Source of the DNA: a bacterium
Lineage (GTDB): Bacteria; Myxococcota_A; UBA9160; UBA4427
NCBI GenBank assembly: GCA_024742285.1
Contig: JANSYR010000016.1
Location: 1-64,000 of the forward strand
Direction of reading: 5' to 3'
Length of the DNA stretch: 64,000 nucleotides
The translations under genes and the position numbers were made by a program. Positions within the stretch are counted from its first letter, which is position 1. Every line of letters begins with the position of its first letter. The notes under the pieces were generated by a model. It was not told where the DNA came from. It saw only the letters and a list, made by a program, of their open reading frames with translations, and did not search any database. This document shows, one piece after another, positions 15,786 through 23,335 of the stretch.

Positions 15786-16297
15786 CGGAGCGTCCCCTCC
15801 GCGGCCGGCCCGCCTTCGGTAGACGGCGCACGCGCCGGAGGCGACTCCCCCTTTCGGAGCGGTGCGCCCTCGAAGGCCGGATCGAGGAGCAGGCGCCGCA
15901 GCTCCGGATGTCCCTTGAAGTGGAGGCCGAAGAGATCGAAGGCCTCGCGCTCGGGCCAGGCGGCGCCGGGCCAGAGCGAGAGGACCGACTCGATCGAGGG
16001 ATCCGCCTCGGCGACGACGGCATGCACGCGGACCGCGGCGTGGCGGCTCGCGGAGTGGAGCCGGTAGACCACCTCGAACCGGTGCTCTCCTTGGCCGGCC
16101 CCGCGATCGATCACGGTCAGGTCGACCAGGCGATTCGCGGCGGTCTCGTCCTCGTCGACGAGGCGAGCGAGGAGCGTCTTCGCGTGCGCACCCGGCACGG
16201 TGATCCGCAGCTCGCCTCCGGGATCCGGCGATTCGATCACCTCGACCGCGAGGTCGCGGTGACGCGCGCGCATCGAATTCGGATCGATCCGGCTCAC
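15782..16297 (-). CDS. NADH-quinone oxidoreductase subunit C-like protein (30-kDa type)
   Basis: A protein of about 171 aa. The 30-kDa-subunit signature is visible as VLSLWPGAAWPEREAFDLFGLHFKGHPELRRLLLDPAFEGAPLRKG, the most conserved part of NuoC. Earlier strands (RFEVVYRLHSASRHAAVRVH) also fit. NuoC packs on NuoD in the peripheral arm and carries no cofactor. I chose GTG at 16297 because it overlaps the stop of the ferredoxin-like gene (GTGA), mirroring the ATGA overlap with nuoD. The ATG at 16273 is the alternative. Confidence 0.82.
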   Translation of the reverse strand: MSRIDPNSMRARHRDLAVEVIESPDPGGELRITVPGAHAKTLLARLVDEDETAANRLVDLTVIDRGAGQGEHRFEVVYRLHSASRHAAVRVHAVVAEADPSIESVLSLWPGAAWPEREAFDLFGLHFKGHPELRRLLLDPAFEGAPLRKGESPPARAPSTEGGPAAEGTLR

Positions 16298-16722
16298 GCG
16301 CGCGCTTCCCGCAGGAGATCGATCTCGGGCAGCCGCCCGTCGAGGGTCGCCAACACGGACGGGGCCGGCTTCGCGATGAAGAGGCCCTGCCCCCACTGAT
16401 CGACGGAGTGCCCGGACGTCGTACAGCGCCCCGGGTCGAGGAGGAGGGCCACGAGGCGATCCCCGTCCGCCCGGACGCGCAGGCAATCGTCCGGGCAGGC
16501 CTCCACGCAGGCGCGCAGCGCGGCCACCGAAGGTCCCTCTCCCTCGAACGGCGCGAGCGCAGGAAAGAGCGGGCCGCGTCCCGGGACCGCGGGCGGCGGG
16601 CGCGACGGCCCGCTCGTTCTCCGAAATCCGGAAGCGACCGAGCGCAGCCACGCAAGCGCGGCCCAGAGCAGCGCGAACGAGCGACGGCGAGCGCGTTTGA
16701 CGACGACAACCCCTGCAGGCAT
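16294..16722 (-). CDS. Degenerate NuoI/HycF-like ferredoxin subunit
   Basis: A 142-aa protein with a basic, partly hydrophobic N-terminus (KRARRRSFALLWAALAWLRS). The ferredoxin-like core keeps the frame of a two-cluster NuoI/HycF protein (VEACPDDCLRVRADG, then LDPGRCTTSGHSVDQWGQ). Only four Cys remain (72, 76, 80, 100) instead of the eight in two Cx2Cx2Cx3CP motifs. The place where LGRCIFCG usually stands reads DPGRCTTSG. It probably cannot hold two [4Fe-4S] clusters; whether it holds one is open. Its position between lipB and nuoC, with a GTGA overlap to nuoC, supports its identity. The start at 16722 has no clear ribosome-binding site. Confidence 0.6.
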   Translation of the reverse strand: MPAGVVVVKRARRRSFALLWAALAWLRSVASGFRRTSGPSRPPPAVPGRGPLFPALAPFEGEGPSVAALRACVEACPDDCLRVRADGDRLVALLLDPGRCTTSGHSVDQWGQGLFIAKPAPSVLATLDGRLPEIDLLREARA

Positions 16723-16808
16723 CGCGCCGAGGATAGAGGAGCGCCGTCCCGGGATCGAGGAACCCGCCGCACCCGACCGAACTGCACCGCACCGCGCCGG
16801 ATCGCGGC

Positions 16809-17513
16809 TCACTCGGCCGTGGGCGCCTCCGGGCCGAGCCATCGAGCCAGCGACGCCGCGACCGCGTCGCGAACGATCTCGTCGGACAGGGCCGGGCGCC
16901 CTTCCCGCTCGAGCTCCCGCGCCACGCTGGTCATCTCCACGTCCTGCAGACCACAGGGCACGATCGCGTCGAAGCCCGCGAGGTCGATCGAGACGTTCAG
17001 CGCGAATCCGTGGAACGTCACCCACTTGCGCACACCGACGCCGATCGAGGCGATCTTCCGATCGGGGCCGTCGGGCTCGGCACTGCGCGCGCGATCGACG
17101 AAGACGCCGGTCCGCCCTTCGACGCGACGGCACGGAATCCCGTACGACTCGGCCGCCTCCATCAGCGCGGCTTCGATCCGTCGCAGATGGACGTGCACGT
17201 CCTTTCGACCCTGGGCATCGAGATCGAGGATCGGATAGCCCACGAGCTGCCCCGGCGCGTGGTAGGTCACGTCGCCTCCGCGCCCGACCTCGAAGACGTC
17301 GATCCCCTTCTCGCGCAGCTCGTCCGGAGAGAGACGAAGGTTGTCGGGGTCGGTGCTTCGACCGAGCGTCACGACGGCCGGGTGCTCGAGCAGCAGCACC
17401 CGGTCCGCGGCCGTCCCGGCGATCCGGTCCGCCACGGCGCGCTCCTGGAGCGCGAGCCCGTCGCCGTAGCGCAGGGCGCCGAGCCATTCGATCTGGATCA
17501 CTTGCGAGGACAC
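16809..17513 (-). CDS. lipB: Octanoyl-[acyl-carrier-protein]:protein octanoyltransferase
   Basis: A protein of about 234 aa. LipB moves octanoate from acyl carrier protein to the lipoyl-domain lysine of E2 and GcvH proteins; LipA (36115-37050) then inserts sulfur. Motifs are LLLEHPAVVTLGRS, GRGGDVTYHAPGQLVGYPI, KIASIGVGVRKWVTFHGFALNV (catalytic Lys) and PCGLQDVEMTS (catalytic Cys). The GTG start at 17513 (VSSQVIQIEWLG) has GGGAGG a few bases upstream. It follows an E2 gene by 40 nt, so enzyme and substrate are produced together. Confidence 0.94.
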   Translation of the reverse strand: MSSQVIQIEWLGALRYGDGLALQERAVADRIAGTAADRVLLLEHPAVVTLGRSTDPDNLRLSPDELREKGIDVFEVGRGGDVTYHAPGQLVGYPILDLDAQGRKDVHVHLRRIEAALMEAAESYGIPCRRVEGRTGVFVDRARSAEPDGPDRKIASIGVGVRKWVTFHGFALNVSIDLAGFDAIVPCGLQDVEMTSVARELEREGRPALSDEIVRDAVAASLARWLGPEAPTAE

Positions 17514-17553
17514 CGGCCCTCCCGAAGCAGGCGCCCGCGGCCGGGAGACCGAC

Positions 17554-18846
17554 CTAGAGATCGAAGTCCCCGGCCTCGAGGAGCTCGCGGATGCGGTACA
17601 GGAAGCCGTTCGCGGGTGCGCCATCGACGGCGCGATGGTCGTAGGAGAGTGCGAGGAACATCATCGTCCGGATCACGATCGCATCCTCGCCGTCGAGGGA
17701 CCGCACGACGGCGCGCTTGGCGATCTCGCCCATCCGCAGGATCCCGACCTGTGGCTGGTTGATGATCGCGAAGCCGTAGAGGTTGCCCTGGCGCCCGGGG
17801 TTCGAGACGGTGAACGTTCCGCCCTTGAGGTCGTCGGCGGAGAGCTTCCGGTTTCGTGCGCGCGTGGCGAGATCGTCGATCGCCATTGCCGTCCCGGCCA
17901 AGGAGAGCCGGTCCGCGTGGCGCACCACCGGCACGACGAGACCCTTCTCGGTCTCCGTGGCGACACCGACGTGGATGTCCTGCTTCTCGATGATCGCGTC
18001 CTCCACGACCGACGCGTTCAGCGCCGGGTACTCGCGGAGCGCGCGCACGGTCGCGTTCACGATGAAGGGCAGGAACGTGAGCGGCTTGCCGTAGCTCTCC
18101 TGGAACGAGCGCTTGTGCTGGTTCCGGAGCTTCACGACCGCGGACAGGTCGACCTCGGCGACGGTGCCGACGTGGGGGCTCGTCCGCTTCGAGTAGACCA
18201 TGTGGTCCGAGATGATCTTGCGCATCGGCGACATCGGGATGACCCGGTCGCCCTCCTGCAGCTCGTAGCCGAATGCATTCGGGGCGGGCGCACGCCGAGC
18301 GGGCGCGGCGGCGGCCGGCGGCGCCGGGGACGCGGGCACGACCGGCGCCTGCTGGGCCGGCGCGGCCGCTGCGGGAGCGGCCGACTGATGTCGGAGCACG
18401 TCGTCCTTGGTGACGCGCCCGGCACTCCCCGTCCCCTCGACGTCGCGCAGGTCGATCGACGCATCCTCGGCGACCCGGCGCGCGACCGGCGTCGCCGGCG
18501 GCGCGGCCTCCGCGACGGGCGGCGGGGCCGAGGTGACCGACGCAGGCGGGGCCACCGGCGGCGGCACCGCAGCGGGCTCGGCGGCGGCCGGCGCCGCGGT
18601 CGGCTTGCCGTCGGGATCGATCCGCGCGAGCACGGCGCCGACCTCGATCACGTCCCCCTCGGCGACGGTGATCGCCTCGACCACGCCGGCATGGGGCGCG
18701 GGGATCTCGGCGTCGACCTTGTCGGTCGTGACTTCGACCAGCGGCTGGTCGACCTCGACCCACTCGCCCTCGCTGACCAGCCAGCGGGACACGGTCCCTT
18801 CGAAAACGCTCTCTCCGAGCGACGGAAGTTCCACCTCGATCGACAT
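17554..18846 (-). CDS. Dihydrolipoamide acyltransferase (E2) of a 2-oxoacid dehydrogenase complex, first of three
   Basis: A 430-aa protein. The lipoyl domain (residues 1-80) has K43 in VTTDKVDAEIPAP. A long Ala/Pro linker and the E3-binding domain (TPVARRVAEDASIDLRDVEGTGSAGRVTKDDV) follow, then a second Ala/Pro linker. The catalytic domain ends in LSYDHRAVDGAPANGF, with the HxxxDG active site. The sequence style (PSLGESVFEGTVSRWL; TDKVDAE) is nearest to 2-oxoglutarate or branched-chain E2 proteins; the substrate cannot be fixed. The ATG at 18846 overlaps the nuoB-like stop by one base (TGATG). No E1 gene is adjacent. Confidence 0.9.
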   Translation of the reverse strand: MSIEVELPSLGESVFEGTVSRWLVSEGEWVEVDQPLVEVTTDKVDAEIPAPHAGVVEAITVAEGDVIEVGAVLARIDPDGKPTAAPAAAEPAAVPPPVAPPASVTSAPPPVAEAAPPATPVARRVAEDASIDLRDVEGTGSAGRVTKDDVLRHQSAAPAAAAPAQQAPVVPASPAPPAAAAPARRAPAPNAFGYELQEGDRVIPMSPMRKIISDHMVYSKRTSPHVGTVAEVDLSAVVKLRNQHKRSFQESYGKPLTFLPFIVNATVRALREYPALNASVVEDAIIEKQDIHVGVATETEKGLVVPVVRHADRLSLAGTAMAIDDLATRARNRKLSADDLKGGTFTVSNPGRQGNLYGFAIINQPQVGILRMGEIAKRAVVRSLDGEDAIVIRTMMFLALSYDHRAVDGAPANGFLYRIRELLEAGDFDL

Positions 18847-19406
18847 CAACCATTCCCCTCTTGGGTCGTCGCGATCCCGCCATGAACGGGTCCGTCGTCC
18901 CTCAAGATCGGCCAGTCCGCCGGATCTCTTGACGATCGCGCCCCCTCGGCGCGGCGCCTGGCCCGGCCCGTTCTGAGCCATTCGAGTGCATCACGAATCG
19001 CCGTCGGCTCGGGCGGGCAGCCCGGCACGACGAGATCCACCGGCAGCAGGGTCTCGAGCCCCGGCACCGTCGCATAGTTCCGATACGCGCCCCCGGAAAT
19101 CGCACAGGCACCCCATGCGATCACCCAGCGCGGCTCGAGCATCCGCTCATAGATGGCTTCGAGAAGGGGAGCCTGCCGTCGCGTGATCGTTCCGGCCACG
19201 ATGAGCAGATCGGCGGCGCGCGCCGAGACCGCAGGCGGCCCTGCACCGAGCGTCTCGAAGGGATCGCCGCCTGCCACCATCGCCATCCCACAGCACGAGC
19301 TGGCGATTCGCAGGGGAGACGGAGCGAGGCCCTGCGCCCAGTCGAGGGCGGCCTCGAGGCGGGTCGGACGCACCCGGAGCTCCGCACGCGATTCGGCTGC
19401 GCTCAT
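18846..19406 (-). CDS. NADH-quinone oxidoreductase subunit B-like protein
   Basis: A 186-aa NuoB homologue. All four ligands of the N2 [4Fe-4S] cluster are present: C38 and C39 (SSCCGMAM), C101 (WGACAISGG) and C130 (VPGCPPEP). Other family text is PPAVSARAADLLIVAGTITRRQAPLL. It is the first gene of the leftward operon nuoB-E2-lipB-ferredoxin-nuoC-nuoD-DUF1285 and overlaps the E2 start by one base. Unlike the ferredoxin-like subunit it appears cofactor-competent. The ATG at 19406 fits the family length. Confidence 0.88.
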   Translation of the reverse strand: MSAAESRAELRVRPTRLEAALDWAQGLAPSPLRIASSCCGMAMVAGGDPFETLGAGPPAVSARAADLLIVAGTITRRQAPLLEAIYERMLEPRWVIAWGACAISGGAYRNYATVPGLETLLPVDLVVPGCPPEPTAIRDALEWLRTGRARRRAEGARSSRDPADWPILRDDGPVHGGIATTQEGNG

Positions 19407-19500
19407 CGTCTGATCCGTCCCTCCTGCCCCTGTCCGCGCGTCTTCGCGCGACTCCCGCCACGAACCTCACGGCTCGAATCCGGAGCATAGCCACTCTGAT

Positions 19501-20313
19501 ATGCTCCGAGGTCGCGTGAGCCCGAACGAGCCCTCGAACAATCCCGAAATCACGGCGCCCGGCAGGTCGGGCGCCCCGCCGATGGCCGTTCGGAAGGCCA
19601 CGGGTGCGCCGGAGAGTGCACGAGGCCGCTTCGTCGCCTGGCTCGTTCACGGTCTCACCGCCAGCGGCGCCGTCTTCGGCACCTTCGCGCTCTTCGCCGT
19701 CGCGTCGAATCGCTTCGACATCGCCTGCCTGCTCATGCTCACCACGCTCTTCGTCGACGGCATCGATGGAACCCTCGCGCGGGCGGCCCAGGTCGCCGTC
19801 CACACGCCCCAGATCAACGGCCGCCGTCTCGACGACATCGTCGACTACCTGAACTTCGTGGTGGTCCCGGTCTTCTTTCTCTGGGGCGCCGGACTCGTGG
19901 CGCATCCCGCCTGGCTCGCGGCCCCGCTCCTGGCCAGCGCCTACGGCTTCTCGCGAGAGGACGCGAAGACCGCCGACGACTTCTTCCTGGGCTTCCCCTC
20001 GTACTGGAACATCCTGGCGATGTACCTCTGGCTGCTCGACGTCGGGCCCGTCGGCGGCACCGTCTGGGTCGCCCTCCTCTCGGTCGCGGTCTTCATTCCG
20101 ATGAAATACCTCTACCCGAGCAAGGTCGAGCCGATGCGGCTCCGCGTCTGGCTCGGCGTCGGCGCGATCGTCTGGACCGCCGCCCTCGCCGCCTGCGTCG
20201 TCGTCCCCGATGCCACCGCCCCCTACCTGCTGGTCGAGATCACCCTGCTGTACCCCGCCTGGTACATGGCCCTCTCGATCACCCGAGGCGGCTTCGACCG
20301 AACCAACGGCTAG
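19501..20313 (+). CDS. pcs: Phosphatidylcholine synthase (CDP-alcohol phosphatidyltransferase)
   Basis: An integral membrane enzyme of up to 270 aa that condenses CDP-diacylglycerol with choline. The CDP-alcohol transferase motif is VDGIDGTLARAAQV followed by NGRRLDDIVDYLNF, with the wider AR-to-G spacing typical of Pcs rather than PgsA or PssA. About eight hydrophobic segments follow, including FVVVPVFFLWGAGLV and VWVALLSVAVFIPM. A start at GTG 19516, preceded by CGAGG, may be better than the ATG at 19501. The nuoB-like operon diverges from it. Bacterial phosphatidylcholine is typical of host- or surface-associated and marine groups. Confidence 0.9.
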   Translation: MLRGRVSPNEPSNNPEITAPGRSGAPPMAVRKATGAPESARGRFVAWLVHGLTASGAVFGTFALFAVASNRFDIACLLMLTTLFVDGIDGTLARAAQVAVHTPQINGRRLDDIVDYLNFVVVPVFFLWGAGLVAHPAWLAAPLLASAYGFSREDAKTADDFFLGFPSYWNILAMYLWLLDVGPVGGTVWVALLSVAVFIPMKYLYPSKVEPMRLRVWLGVGAIVWTAALAACVVVPDATAPYLLVEITLLYPAWYMALSITRGGFDRTNG

Positions 20314-20354
20314 CGAACCGCGCCGGCGCCGCCGGCGCCCACCATGGCGCCGCC

Positions 20355-20410
20355 AGCGCAAGACGCGCGCCGCGAAGCGCGCGTCGAGAGGCGCGCAGCG
20401 CCGACTGACG
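20355..20410. repeat. Dispersed copy of the GC-rich hairpin repeat
   Basis: On the minus strand the sequence CGTCAGTCGGCGCTGCGCGC and following bases match the 4935-5100 units almost base for base, including the GACGCGCGC-TTCGCG-GCGCGCGTC hairpin and the trailing TTGCGCT. It again sits between convergent genes (pcs and the response regulator) and directly precedes the latter's stop codon. Confidence 0.85.
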
Positions 20411-20413
20411 AGA

Positions 20414-21496
20414 TCAACGGCCGCCCTCGATCGCGTCCATCAGGTCGTTGATGCGCCAGGGCTTTCGCAACACCGAGGCCACGCCCTGGGAGAGGAGGTC
20501 TGCCTCGGCGCCGACGCCGCCGGTTCCGATGATCGAGGCGTCCGGGCGCACGGCCCGGATCTGCGAGACCCACGAGGCCATGTCCGCACCCGCGAGAGCG
20601 AAGTCGACGAGCACCGTCCGCGCGCGGGGCTCCGCCGCGAGCAGACGGAGCGCGCTCGGCAGATCGTCACTCGGGTAGCAGATGGCACCGACCCGCTCGA
20701 TCTGACTCACGAGGAGCCGGCGCACCACGCCGTCCCGCTCGACGACGACCACCGGCCCGTGGTCTTCGAGGGTGCGGTTCGTGATCCCGGATCGCACGTC
20801 GAGCAGGATCCGCACGCGCGGATCGCTGCGACGCTGCTCCTCTTCGAGCGGACAGAAGACCGCGAGCCAGCCGACCTGTCCGGGACGCCGGCGGGCTCGC
20901 ATGAGCCAGACGTCTTCGTTCGCGTTGCGCGTCCGCGCTTCGACCCACTCGTCTTCCGAGCGCGCCAGCAGGGACGCGACGTCTCCCTCGATCAGCTCGG
21001 CGAGGGTCGCCACCTCGTGCGAGAGGCCGTGCTGCCGGATCAGCTCGACCGCCCGGCTCGAAGCGAACTCGAGTCGACCGTCCGCCGCGACGGCGATCGC
21101 CGCGATCGGCGGTCCGAGATCCTCCCGGGTCGAGGCATCGGTCAGCGCGACGTCGACGGCGTCCTGCAGGTCCTTCAGGTCGAAGGGCTTCTCGAGCAGT
21201 CGGGACACGCCGCAGCGGTCCGACTCCTCGAGCAGGTCGCGCGAGGGAAATCCCGTGATCAGGATCGTGTTCAGGCCCGGGTGGAGTGCGCGGAAGACCT
21301 CGGAGACGTGCAGGCCGTGGATGTGGTTCTTCAGCATCCAGTCCGCGATCAGCACGTCGGGCTCGGCGTCGAATCCGGCCTCGAGCGCCTCGTATCCGGA
21401 CGCGGCCGCGATCACCTCGTGGCCCTCGTGAACGAGGTAGCGACTCAGCGTCTCCCGCAGCGAATCCTCGTCCTCGACGATCAGGACCGTCGCCAT
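20414..21496 (-). CDS. Response regulator with two receiver-like domains
   Basis: A 360-aa protein. The N-terminal receiver (MATVLIVEDEDSLRETLSRY) has acidic residues E8-D9-E10, phospho-acceptor D52 (VLIADWML) and the conserved Lys in LEKPFD. The middle (about 130-230) looks PAS-like (IAAIAVAADGRLEFASSRAVEL). The C-terminus is a second receiver-like fold (GPVVVVERDGVVRRLLVSQI, then TVLVDFALAGAD, then SVLRKPW), which keeps a central Asp but not the full acidic pocket. There is no DNA-binding or enzymatic output domain, and no histidine kinase lies nearby. The start at 21496 is set by the receiver fold. Confidence 0.85.
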   Translation of the reverse strand: MATVLIVEDEDSLRETLSRYLVHEGHEVIAAASGYEALEAGFDAEPDVLIADWMLKNHIHGLHVSEVFRALHPGLNTILITGFPSRDLLEESDRCGVSRLLEKPFDLKDLQDAVDVALTDASTREDLGPPIAAIAVAADGRLEFASSRAVELIRQHGLSHEVATLAELIEGDVASLLARSEDEWVEARTRNANEDVWLMRARRRPGQVGWLAVFCPLEEEQRRSDPRVRILLDVRSGITNRTLEDHGPVVVVERDGVVRRLLVSQIERVGAICYPSDDLPSALRLLAAEPRARTVLVDFALAGADMASWVSQIRAVRPDASIIGTGGVGAEADLLSQGVASVLRKPWRINDLMDAIEGGR

Positions 21497-21754
21497 GTTC
21501 CCCCATCCCCCGACCGGTCCGAGCTGGCGCGAGTGGGGGGGCGCGTCCCCCCTGTCCGCAAGAAGCTCGTTCGTCCGAGTCAGCACCGATTCGGAATAGT
21601 ATATTTCCGTTCCTCACTGAACGCAGTGAGGATTGTACCGATCGGACGGATGGTCACATTCGAGTTCGGGTCGGATTTTCACCCTGGAGCGAACCCCCTC
21701 GCCCCTTCCCCGCCAGGACGGCGCCGGAACGGGCGCGAATCGAGTCTGTCCGCC
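21497..21754. promoter_or_regulatory. Divergent promoter region with a perfect 9-bp hairpin
   Basis: This 258-base region lies between the leftward response regulator and rightward hemH. It contains an AT-rich patch (AATAGTATATTT, 21595-21606), giving TATACT as a candidate -10 on the minus strand. It also contains TCCTCACTG-AACG-CAGTGAGGA (21612-21633), a perfect inverted repeat that could be an operator or a 5' hairpin of the hemH transcript. Confidence 0.45.
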
Positions 21755-22807
21755 ATGTCCTCGCCCGCGCAGTCCCGCCCCCTGACGGGCGTCCTGCTCG
21801 TGAACCTCGGAACGCCGGATGCGCCGGAGACCGCGCCCGTCCGCCGATATCTGCGTCAATTCCTGGGCGATCGCCGTGTCCTGACGCTGCCGGCGCCTCT
21901 GCGCTGGCTGCTGCTGAACCTCGTCATCCTCCCAACCCGCCCGGCGAAGTCCGCCGCCGCGTATCGCGAGGTCTGGACCGACCAGGGATCCCCACTGCTC
22001 GTCCACTCCCGAGCCCTCACGGCCCGCGTGGCCGAGGCGCTCGGCGGCGACTATCAGGTCGAGCTCGCCATGCGCTACGGCAACCCGTCGATCGAGGGCG
22101 GATTGGCGGCCCTCGAGGCGGCCGGCGCCGACCGGATCGTCGTCCTCCCGCTCTTTCCGCAGTACGCCTCGAGCGTGACCGCCTCGGTCTCCGCCGAAGT
22201 GATGCGCGTTCTCGACGCGGGCGGCGACTTCCCGCCGATCGAGATCCTCGGCGCCTTCCACGACGCCCCGGGCTTCATCGAGCCCTGGGCGACCTTCGCC
22301 GGCCCGGACCTCGCGGCCTTCGGCGCCGATCACGTCCTCTTCAGCTTCCACGGCCTGCCCGAGGACCAGATCCGGGCCAGCGACCCGACGAAGCGCCACT
22401 GCCTCTCGAGCGAAGGATGCTGCGACGCCCCCGGCCCGAGCCTCCGGCGCTGCTACCGGGCCCAGTGCTACGGAACGGCGAGAGCGCTCGGCGCTGCGCT
22501 CGGCCTCGAGCCGGACCAGTACAGCGTGTCCTTCCAGTCCCGCCTCGGCCCCCGCCCGTGGATCCGCCCCTTCACGGACGAGGTCCTCCCGACCCTTTCC
22601 GAACGGGGCGTGAAGCGATTGGCGGTGTTCTGTCCGTCCTTCGTCGCCGACTGCCTCGAAACCCTCGAAGAGATCGGCATCCGGCTGCGCGAGCAGTGGA
22701 CCGAAGACGGCGGCGACGCCCTCTGGCTCTCCCCGTGCCCGAACGGCGATCGCGGATTCGCGGAGGGCGTAGCCGGCTGGATCCGAGCCTCGAGCGAAGG
22801 ACGGTAG
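21755..22807 (+). CDS. hemH: Ferrochelatase with internal cysteine cluster
   Basis: A 350-aa enzyme that inserts ferrous iron into protoporphyrin IX. Family landmarks are GVLLVNLGTPDAPETAPVRR, AMRYGNPSIEGGL, VVLPLFPQYASSVTAS and the active-site His in LFSFHGLPEDQI. Near CPSFVADCLETLEEI are the conserved acidic residues. Five Cys lie at 216, 222, 223, 233 and 238 (CLSSEGCCDAP, then CYRAQC). An internal Cys set like this is known to bind [2Fe-2S] in some bacterial ferrochelatases. The ATG at 21755 starts just before the first strand. It converges on hemE, with a 530-base repeat region between them. Confidence 0.93.
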   Translation: MSSPAQSRPLTGVLLVNLGTPDAPETAPVRRYLRQFLGDRRVLTLPAPLRWLLLNLVILPTRPAKSAAAYREVWTDQGSPLLVHSRALTARVAEALGGDYQVELAMRYGNPSIEGGLAALEAAGADRIVVLPLFPQYASSVTASVSAEVMRVLDAGGDFPPIEILGAFHDAPGFIEPWATFAGPDLAAFGADHVLFSFHGLPEDQIRASDPTKRHCLSSEGCCDAPGPSLRRCYRAQCYGTARALGAALGLEPDQYSVSFQSRLGPRPWIRPFTDEVLPTLSERGVKRLAVFCPSFVADCLETLEEIGIRLREQWTEDGGDALWLSPCPNGDRGFAEGVAGWIRASSEGR

Positions 22808-22814
22808 TCGACGT

Positions 22815-23335
22815 GCGCATCCGTCGGCCGATGGATGCCGAGCCGCGGTCGCGAGACGGTGCGCCCCGCGGCGAATGGCTCGGCCTTCGTAGTCGGGGCG
22901 TCTTCGATCCCGTGAAGCTAGCTGGTCGTCCGACCCGCTAGCGGGAATGGAGTGCGGGCCTGCGCTTTATTTCGCCGCGAGACACCCCGCCTCGCTCCCT
23001 CGGATGGGGTTGCTCGCAGGGGATACGCGCTTGCTCGGTTTTCTCGATCGAACGCGGAGCTGGGACGTGTCGTCTTGCTTTGGCGGGAGTGAGTGGCTCG
23101 GGGGCGGCCGCCGTGGAATCAAGCGCAGCCCAGCCGCCAGGGTATTCGGTGGGTCGGATGGTCAGCACGTGGCGCGGGATGCGGACACGCCCCGCCTATG
23201 GGGCGAGCCATCCACTGCGGACGTCCACGGGCCGCGAACGGCGGACAAGCGACAGCGGCGCGTTCATTGGCGAAGCGAGCCATCCACTGCGGACGTCCAT
23301 GGCCGCGAACGGCGGTCAAGCAACGACGGCCGCGA
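22815..23335 (+). repeat. Long intergenic repeat element, copy 1 (inverted-repeat-bounded core)
   Basis: The 337-base core (22875-23211) is bounded by inverted repeats of about 30 bp: ATGGCTCGGCC...CGGGGCGT at 22875-22906 and its imperfect complement at 23182-23211. A near-identical core lies inverted at 49937-50273. Outside the core are one copy of a ~70-bp module on the left (22815-22874) and two copies of another on the right (23202-23335). Inside is the hairpin GCTAGCTGGTCG-TC-CGACCCGCTAGC (22917-22942, one mismatch). The element fills the gap between hemH and hemE and abuts the hemE stop codon. Frames inside are conserved only as far as the DNA is. Confidence 0.88.

Noticed and set aside
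22947-23280. Frames inside the repeat element (for example MECGPALYFAARHPASLPRM), present in both copies
   Set aside because: Both strands' frames are equally conserved because the DNA copies are nearly identical, so conservation is not evidence of coding; no domain features.
22815-23335. CRISPR array
   Set aside because: The repeats here are long, few and modular, without regular short repeats and unique spacers; no cas genes in the window.
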